From Martelella alba (GTDB lineage Bacteria; Pseudomonadota; Gammaproteobacteria; Enterobacterales; Enterobacteriaceae), in assembly GCF_005217455.1 (NCBI RefSeq), contig NZ_SZPQ01000002.1, positions 310,001 through 374,000 on the forward strand: a stretch of 64,000 nucleotides of DNA. The letters are read 5' to 3'. Below, piece after piece: positions 58,908 to 64,000 of this stretch (within the stretch, counting starts at the first letter, position 1; each line of letters begins with the position of its first letter). The translations under genes and the position numbers were made by a program. The notes beneath the pieces are model-generated. The model saw only the letters and a program-made list of their open reading frames with translations, had not been told where the DNA came from and did not search any database.

Positions 58908-59498
58908 TTAATATTCCGCAGCGCTGAAAACATGGCCGGGAGTGGCCGCGTAGACTGAAATCGCGAACACTGAATAAAACTCGTAATAGTCACCCGGATA
59001 ATTACCCTGAGACGGGGTTAACCCATAGCTGCCAGGAGTGGATGCGCCGGCAACACCGCCAGTATCGTTCAGCCAGAGAACCTCCGTAGTTGATAGATTC
59101 TGTATGCGATAACGGCGCCGTGCGGCGTTCGCAGGCATAATCTGAGTCGATACACCGGCCCCCCACGTCAAATTAAATGTTGCCCCCGTACCCGCGCCCG
59201 AGGTAGCAACCTGGGCGACGGGATTGGTCGGTGTAGCCGCGCTGGCTACGCTGCCGATATTGGCAACTGAAACCGCAGTGATCACACCGGCATTTACGGT
59301 CGTGACCAGCAGGGAGACGCCATTTCCTATGCTGATGGTGTCGTTGACGGCATAACCGGTACCACCAGCAGCAACCGCCACGGCACTGACACCGGCATTC
59401 ACGGTACCACTGCGATCAACCAGGGTGCTGGCCGGCATTTCGGAGGACTGGACGGGAATGGAACTGGCAGGATTACCCTGATCGTTTGGATAGGACAT
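58908..59498 (-). CDS. Phage structural protein of unknown role
   Basis: 196 residues, Ala/Gly/Thr/Val-rich. MSYPNDQGNPASSIPVQ start, then a glycine-rich VNAGVSAVAVAAGGTGYAVNDTISIGNGV-like motif common in phage tail and capsid decoration proteins, and a C part with RRRYRIQNLSTTEVLWLND. GGAGGT ribosome site. Three bases before the spike gene, so co-translated. Possibly an adaptor between tail tube and spike. Confidence 0.65.
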   Translation of the reverse strand: MSYPNDQGNPASSIPVQSSEMPASTLVDRSGTVNAGVSAVAVAAGGTGYAVNDTISIGNGVSLLVTTVNAGVITAVSVANIGSVASAATPTNPVAQVATSGAGTGATFNLTWGAGVSTQIMPANAARRRYRIQNLSTTEVLWLNDTGGVAGASTPGSYGLTPSQGNYPGDYYEFYSVFAISVYAATPGHVFSAAEY

Positions 59499-59522
59499 TT
59501 ATACCTCCAAATATTTTACAAT

Positions 59523-59544
59523 AAAAAACCCGCCTTGGCGGGTT
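59523..59544 (-). terminator. Terminator between acyltransferase and spike genes
   Basis: AACCCGCC/GGCGGGTT stem followed by six T on the - strand. It cuts the acyltransferase message off from the downstream structural genes, unusual within a tail operon. Confidence 0.85.
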
Positions 59545-59572
59545 ACGTGATATTTATTGAGTTTATGAATCT

Positions 59573-60742
59573 TTAAATGGAGTTTCTTTTTAATTCAGAA
59601 CTTTTTTTACCGCTTATCTTATAAACCAAAAATTCCCTAATGCAGGGCTCTATTTTTATGCAAATAACATATGACAAAAACCCAATAATAATTATAACCA
59701 TCAATAAAGAAATCCACTTATTAATTCCAAAATCAACCATTAACCTTAACACTACAGAACCGGTAACCGCATGCAATAAATAAAATGGATAAGTCATAAG
59801 CCCCATCTTTCTAAGTATTTCACTTAACATACCATTCGATGTATTTATAAATGATTTTTTTGATACCACAAAAATTACAATTACTGAAAACAACCAAATT
59901 AATACCGGGATTTCCCATAAATAAATGTCTTTGGTAGAATTCATGAACTCAAAGGCGTGAATATAAACCTCAATCGATCCACCAATTATAGAAATTAGGA
60001 ATGTTATTTTTTCATAAAAATTTAAACTCCTTGTTCGGGACAAAAATATAAACATTCCAGTAGAAAAAAGCGAACCGTGTCTAAATTGCATGAAATTATA
60101 AAAAATATAATTATTTTCCCCAACAAATGATATGTATTTACCTACCACGTATGATTGTTGGAATAAATTTGAAAAAAGCATAAACACCATATAAATAAAA
60201 CTTAATATGGACAAGATTGTCGCTATTCTGCCTAATGTTAGGGTATCTGAAAAAAATAGAGAAATAAAAATCAAAAAATAAAAAGAAACTTCATACATTA
60301 AAGTCCAATAGCTTCCATCAATCCATCCAATCCATCTATCACTATTGGGAATAAAAAATAAAGTATGGAAATATTCTTTAACGAGCAATAAGTTCAAATT
60401 TTTACCAACCATCAACATGACCATTAGGGTTATTGTTGCACAACACCATATAGCTGGATAAATTCTTAATGCTCGTTTAAAAAGAAAAGTTAAAGGTTTT
60501 TTACCTAATGATGAATTGGATATAACAAAACCAGAAATCACAAAAAAGATTTCCACACCAATCCATCCAACTTGGCTGATAAATTTTATTTCATTGTAAT
60601 TTGCTGCATTATGGAAAAATCTACCGGGAGTAGTCCCTAAAAATGACGACCAGTAACATAAATGAAAAACCGCAACGAATAATGCAGCGAAAAAACGCAA
60701 ACCGTCTAGTTCGGGAAAATAATTTTTATTATTATTCATCAT
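59573..60742 (-). CDS. Acyltransferase 3 family O-acetyltransferase
   Basis: Membrane acyltransferase that, in phages, O-acetylates lipopolysaccharide and so changes the receptor of the lysogen. 389 residues from ATG 60742; the track start further upstream is a TTG. About ten TM segments. Family motifs: FPELDGLRFFAALFVAVFHL with the catalytic-type His, GWIGVEIFFVISGFVIS, FLFKRALRIYPAIWC (R-x10-type), SYWTLMYEVSFYFLIF. Very AT-rich, unlike neighbours. It has its own terminator, so it looks like a lysogenic-conversion cassette placed among tail genes. Confidence 0.88.
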   Translation of the reverse strand: MMNNNKNYFPELDGLRFFAALFVAVFHLCYWSSFLGTTPGRFFHNAANYNEIKFISQVGWIGVEIFFVISGFVISNSSLGKKPLTFLFKRALRIYPAIWCCATITLMVMLMVGKNLNLLLVKEYFHTLFFIPNSDRWIGWIDGSYWTLMYEVSFYFLIFISLFFSDTLTLGRIATILSILSFIYMVFMLFSNLFQQSYVVGKYISFVGENNYIFYNFMQFRHGSLFSTGMFIFLSRTRSLNFYEKITFLISIIGGSIEVYIHAFEFMNSTKDIYLWEIPVLIWLFSVIVIFVVSKKSFINTSNGMLSEILRKMGLMTYPFYLLHAVTGSVVLRLMVDFGINKWISLLMVIIIIGFLSYVICIKIEPCIREFLVYKISGKKSSELKRNSI

Positions 60743-60811
60743 ATGTATAAGAAATGACAATTAATTTTTCCCATTTTATCACTAACACATGTGTAATGCT
60801 ATTTAATCTCC

Positions 60812-61789
60812 CTATATTCCCACTACAATATACGATGCGCCAGACGCAGCGCGGGCTGTATTTGTACCGCTAGAACCTACTACATAGGCCGGGCAATAGA
60901 TAATAATATGTTGCAAATCACTGCCTTGCGTAATCCCATACGGAATGCATCCGCCACCAACATCAGAAACCACTCCCGCGAAATACGATGTTGTAAATGC
61001 AATCGGTAGTGCGAATGAAACCGCGTTATTTCCCGCCGGCAGCGCTTGCCCAGTAGTTCCCCATTGTATAATTATTCCATTAGGCAGTTTTACATAACCG
61101 TTCGCCGATTTGGTTGCCAGGAACTGCCCCAGATTTATCGCCTGGTTTGCCTGAGTGGCCGGTAAAACAGACAACGCGCCACCAGCGTTACCACACAATT
61201 CCCATGACGTCAGCGACACATTCCAGACCACCTCAATGATGCCGTTTACGACGATCTCCCCACCCTGTAATGCCAACCCTGATTGCCCTAATATGGGATA
61301 CGCAGACAAGCCATTGGGCGCGAACGTAGACGCCCCGGTATTGGCGTGGGACGCTTTGAATTTCAGTTTCATGCCATCGGTCAGGGCCGTAATGACAGGG
61401 CTATATGTAGCAGCGTAGGCGTTCGCCGCACCAGTATCGGCGGCATAAGTGTACACCTGCCCTTGAATAAGTTGCTGCTGAGCCATGGCCTGGAGCGTCC
61501 CGGCGGTAATCAGGTTTACCGCAAAGTCATTCGCCGACCAAGCAAGTGCGGTTGTCCCTTCCTGGGCGCGGAGCATCGTAATGGTATCCGTGGCGACATT
61601 GGTCACGTGAACAATTTCCCGTAAGGTTTGCGTAGCCGCGTCGGTAAAGGTCAGTTTGAAATATTGGTTTGCCACCGGTTGCGGGAAAAGCGCGCCGGAG
61701 CCAGGGGAAAGATTTGCGGTAGTGGCTGTATTGCTGATGCTGCTGGCGAGAATCGACGAGGCGTTGTTAGCCATTAGTAAAGTTTGCAT
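60812..61789 (-). CDS. Phage tail fibre protein
   Basis: 325 residues. The N part (ASSISNTATTANLSPGSGALFPQPVANQYFKLTFTDAATQTLREIVHVTNVATDTITMLRAQEGTTALAWSANDF) is the standard baseplate-attachment start of many tail fibres; the C part (GYVKLPNGIIIQWGTTGQALPAGNNAVSFALPIAF ... ) is the gp53-like fibre tip fold. It follows the baseplate genes by two bases. Confidence 0.9.
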   Translation of the reverse strand: MQTLLMANNASSILASSISNTATTANLSPGSGALFPQPVANQYFKLTFTDAATQTLREIVHVTNVATDTITMLRAQEGTTALAWSANDFAVNLITAGTLQAMAQQQLIQGQVYTYAADTGAANAYAATYSPVITALTDGMKLKFKASHANTGASTFAPNGLSAYPILGQSGLALQGGEIVVNGIIEVVWNVSLTSWELCGNAGGALSVLPATQANQAINLGQFLATKSANGYVKLPNGIIIQWGTTGQALPAGNNAVSFALPIAFTTSYFAGVVSDVGGGCIPYGITQGSDLQHIIIYCPAYVVGSSGTNTARAASGASYIVVGI

Positions 61790-61791
61790 GA

Positions 61792-62499
61792 TTATCCCAT
61801 TATGTTAACAGTAAAAGAATATTGGAACGGCAGGTTTAAAACACCGCTTTGTACTGCGGCTTGGAAAACAGCGATATTCGGTAATGCATCCTCTGATGCA
61901 AACGTTGATTCGATGTCGTTAAAAGGTAACGTGTTGAAAGCGGTGCTGTTATACAACGTTCCGCCGTTTATTGTCCTGATACCATTCATCAATGTTATGG
62001 TTACATCGTTAGACGTGCCGAACGTCACGCTAATTTGATGAGTATCATCAATATTTGGGGCTGTGCCATTTTTACCCGTCAAGAATCGCATTATACGGCG
62101 CTTGAGCCATTGCACATTAAAACGCATGCCATCACCTTTATAAAAATTCCAGGTGATAATGCGTTTAAATATATCGTCGTTGGTAATGTAATAATCGGAT
62201 GGACCCGATAATTTATAGTAGCCAAACGGTTCGGTATTGAAAGCAAATGTGTTGTATTGCCCCACGGAGATACTGATACCTGATGATAATACCGGTCGGG
62301 TTAATCCATAAATTCCCTGAGCGACCCAATCCAATAATAACCCGGCTATATTATCAGCCGTATATATCGGAAGATTTAACGATGAAAACCAGTCCAGGCG
62401 GTCCTGTGCCAACTGGTTAAATGCCATAACAAAAGCTTGCAAATCGTCGTCGTCATTATATTGCGTGTAAAGGTAGGAAGGGATAATTGTTGTCAGCAC
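61792..62499 (-). CDS. Phage baseplate/tail protein (DUF2612-like)
   Basis: 235 residues from a GTG at 62499 with an AGGGG ribosome site. N part TIIPSYLYTQYNDDDDLQAFVMAFNQLAQDRLDWFSSLNLPIYT and GLLLDWVAQGIYGLTRPVL match the DUF2612 baseplate family; the C part is beta-rich. It lies three bases after the baseplate J gene and immediately before the tail fibre, the usual order in contractile-tail phages. Confidence 0.8.
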   Translation of the reverse strand: MLTTIIPSYLYTQYNDDDDLQAFVMAFNQLAQDRLDWFSSLNLPIYTADNIAGLLLDWVAQGIYGLTRPVLSSGISISVGQYNTFAFNTEPFGYYKLSGPSDYYITNDDIFKRIITWNFYKGDGMRFNVQWLKRRIMRFLTGKNGTAPNIDDTHQISVTFGTSNDVTITLMNGIRTINGGTLYNSTAFNTLPFNDIESTFASEDALPNIAVFQAAVQSGVLNLPFQYSFTVNIMG

Positions 62500-62502
62500 A
62501 GT

Positions 62503-63915
62503 TTACCCCTGATTTATCGTTATCGATGCGGTATCCGTATAAAAATAGGACTCTGCATCGCCATTGATTAATTGTGTTCCTGATTCGGGTTCCGTTATCA
62601 CGCCATCAATTGTTACGACAAAGGATAACGACGTTATAAGATTGGTGGCAATGACGTTGGCAACGGTGGTCTGAAACAGGGATTGCAGTTCCAGTAGATT
62701 TATCGGCTGGCCGGCATAAATCCCGTTAATGTAATCGACGATGGCGGGATTAGCCAATTGAGCAATCGCAGCCTCGGAAACGTAGTTATTGCTCTGCGTA
62801 TTCCATGTGACCGTGATCCCCACGGTTTGCTGGGGTGGCACGATAAACGGCACGACATACGTATCCGGAAAAGAATTGATGCTGATGGACTCGTTTCTCA
62901 GGTTGGGGGTTATCATCCCGCCGCTGGTCCACGCCGGCAATGAGGTGGTGTTTACGCCGATACTGAACGTTTTTTCGGTCAACACTGTGACCGTAAGCGA
63001 CACCCCATTTAACGCCGTGGGTCCGATCATTCCGGTTATCTGAATAACCTGACCCGTCGAAAAACCGTGATTGAGGTCGGTCGTGATAACGCCAGGATTA
63101 GCGGCAGTCAAACCCAATACTGACAGTGTGCTACCAACCAAATTTGACGTATCAAACAACGCCTGCCAGATGGCATAGGCGACATCATAAGGATCCCCGC
63201 CGCCACATAACACTTTCCATTTTGTTCCGGATTGCTGGTAAGAAATTAACCGCGCCTGAACGCCGGAAACATTGGACAGCAGCGTTTTCAGCATATTCCC
63301 TGTACCGGAACTGGTGGCAAGGCCCGACTGTAAAACGCGGGCGCGGTATGCCTCCCATGTCTCAGCATCGCCCCCTGGCGTTCCGGCGGTTAAATTGGTA
63401 ACCGATAGGGATACGGATGCGGGAACTGACGTTATGATGGTTGTGACCGTTCCTACCGGGACAGCCCAGCTGCCACTATCCGAAGCCAGACAGTAAACTG
63501 TGCCGGTAGTGCCTCCGGACGGAATAATGACACCAGACTGGACAATGTACTGATAGGTGCCATCGGAAACGATGAACCCTTGGGGTATCACGTACCCAGG
63601 GATGCCGGTAAACGTGACGTAGACGCTGGTATTAGACGCGCTATTTTTTATAGGTCCATAAATCTGGCCCAACTGATTGAGCAAAAACTCATTGGCGCCA
63701 TAGGGCGTAACGCTGTTTATTAGGTCAACACGCGCCTGGTCCGCCATGATCAGCGCGCCGACATCGGTACTGCTGATATCGTCAATGAGCGATCCGGGCA
63801 GATTGGCCGTGTAGCCAGGGCTGAGCAATTTCACCGCGTCAATCAAATCGGTGTTCAGTTCCGCCGGCGTTTGAACCTGTAACCCGGTTGTGGTCATTAC
63901 TGTTTCGAGCGTCAT
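62503..63915 (-). CDS. Baseplate J-like protein
   Basis: A wedge component of contractile-tail baseplates. 470 residues: N part ELNTDLIDAVKLLSPGYTANLPGSLIDDISSTDVGALIMADQARVDLINSVTPYGANEFLLNQLGQIYGP, and GGDAETWEAYRARVLQSGLATSSGTGNMLKTLLSNVSGVQARL, the J-family core. The ATG overlaps the stop of the upstream gene (ATGA), which supports this start. Confidence 0.9.
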   Translation of the reverse strand: MTLETVMTTTGLQVQTPAELNTDLIDAVKLLSPGYTANLPGSLIDDISSTDVGALIMADQARVDLINSVTPYGANEFLLNQLGQIYGPIKNSASNTSVYVTFTGIPGYVIPQGFIVSDGTYQYIVQSGVIIPSGGTTGTVYCLASDSGSWAVPVGTVTTIITSVPASVSLSVTNLTAGTPGGDAETWEAYRARVLQSGLATSSGTGNMLKTLLSNVSGVQARLISYQQSGTKWKVLCGGGDPYDVAYAIWQALFDTSNLVGSTLSVLGLTAANPGVITTDLNHGFSTGQVIQITGMIGPTALNGVSLTVTVLTEKTFSIGVNTTSLPAWTSGGMITPNLRNESISINSFPDTYVVPFIVPPQQTVGITVTWNTQSNNYVSEAAIAQLANPAIVDYINGIYAGQPINLLELQSLFQTTVANVIATNLITSLSFVVTIDGVITEPESGTQLINGDAESYFYTDTASITINQG

Positions 63916-64000
63916 AGGGCCACCTGGGTAATTAACTGCGCGCCGGAATTCGTGAGCGCATTAATTTGGTATGTCGGCGGGTTATCTGATGTTGCAGAGA
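63912..64000 (-). CDS. Phage protein, C-terminal end only
   Basis: An open - strand frame enters from beyond the window and ends at a TGA that overlaps the baseplate J start. The visible end reads ATSDNPPTYQINALTNSGAQ then LITQVAL. Four-base overlap and frame make it a real gene. Function cannot be told. Confidence 0.6.
   Translation of the reverse strand, partial: SATSDNPPTYQINALTNSGAQLITQVAL

Overview
The window is a chromosomal segment of a motile gamma-proteobacterium of the order Enterobacterales. Evidence: flagellar, chemotaxis, otsBA, rcsA, dsrB, dsrA and yedP genes recognisable by their E. coli-type sequence, E. coli-like order around rcsA-dsrB-dsrA-yedP, and sigma-28, CRP, RcsAB and LexA sites of enteric type. 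The GC-rich genes, generous intergenic DNA and a few decaying genes would fit a Sodalis/Pectobacteriaceae-like lineage, but that placement is inference.

Layout. (1) 1-38,167: an almost complete flagellar/chemotaxis regulon in one block: fliF(partial)GHIJK-fliLMNOPQR on +, then everything else mostly on -: flgL, K, J, I, H, G, F, E, D, C, B; divergent flgA, flgM, flgN on +; then flhE, flhA, flhB, cheZ, cheY, cheB, cheR, a methyl-accepting chemotaxis protein plus the decayed 5' part of a second one, cheW, cheA, motB, motA and the master regulator flhDC. Four sigma-28 promoters (flgM, flgK, the chemoreceptor, motA) can be read directly. fliC, fliD, fliA and fliE are not in the window. (2) 38,168-46,600: flhDC control region (CRP site, RcsAB box), trehalose genes otsBA, rcsA, dsrB, the small RNA DsrA, and a phosphatase/synthase pair probably making glucosylglycerate. 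(3) 46,600-53,400: small stress and envelope genes: an AraC-type regulator, a 32-residue lysine-rich protein, a DUF305 protein, apbE, a KGG-repeat stress protein, a secreted Gly/His-rich protein, a cation-efflux transporter, an orphan SOS-controlled UmuD'-like gene and a lipoprotein. (4) 53,509-64,000: the left end of an integrated prophage. It starts with a displaced 3' fragment of a tRNA-Ser(CGA) gene, carries an AT-rich HEPN-domain cargo gene, and continues with tail genes read on the - strand: receptor-binding proteins, a beta-helix spike, an O-acyltransferase cassette, a tail fibre and baseplate genes.

How it works together. FlhDC, whose promoter region has CRP and RcsAB sites, turns on the basal body and export genes; FlgM holds back sigma-28 until the hook is complete; sigma-28 then drives flgKL, the receptor, motAB-cheAW and flgMN. 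RcsA, encoded 5 kb from flhDC, is a partner of RcsB in repressing flhDC. Trehalose and (inferred) glucosylglycerate synthesis flank rcsA as an osmoprotection neighbourhood. The prophage end combines host-recognition genes with two probable lysogenic-conversion or defence genes. The most unusual items are the catalytically dead, pre-trimmed UmuD'-like protein, the HEPN gene at the att site, and a tandem-repeat tail on MotB.
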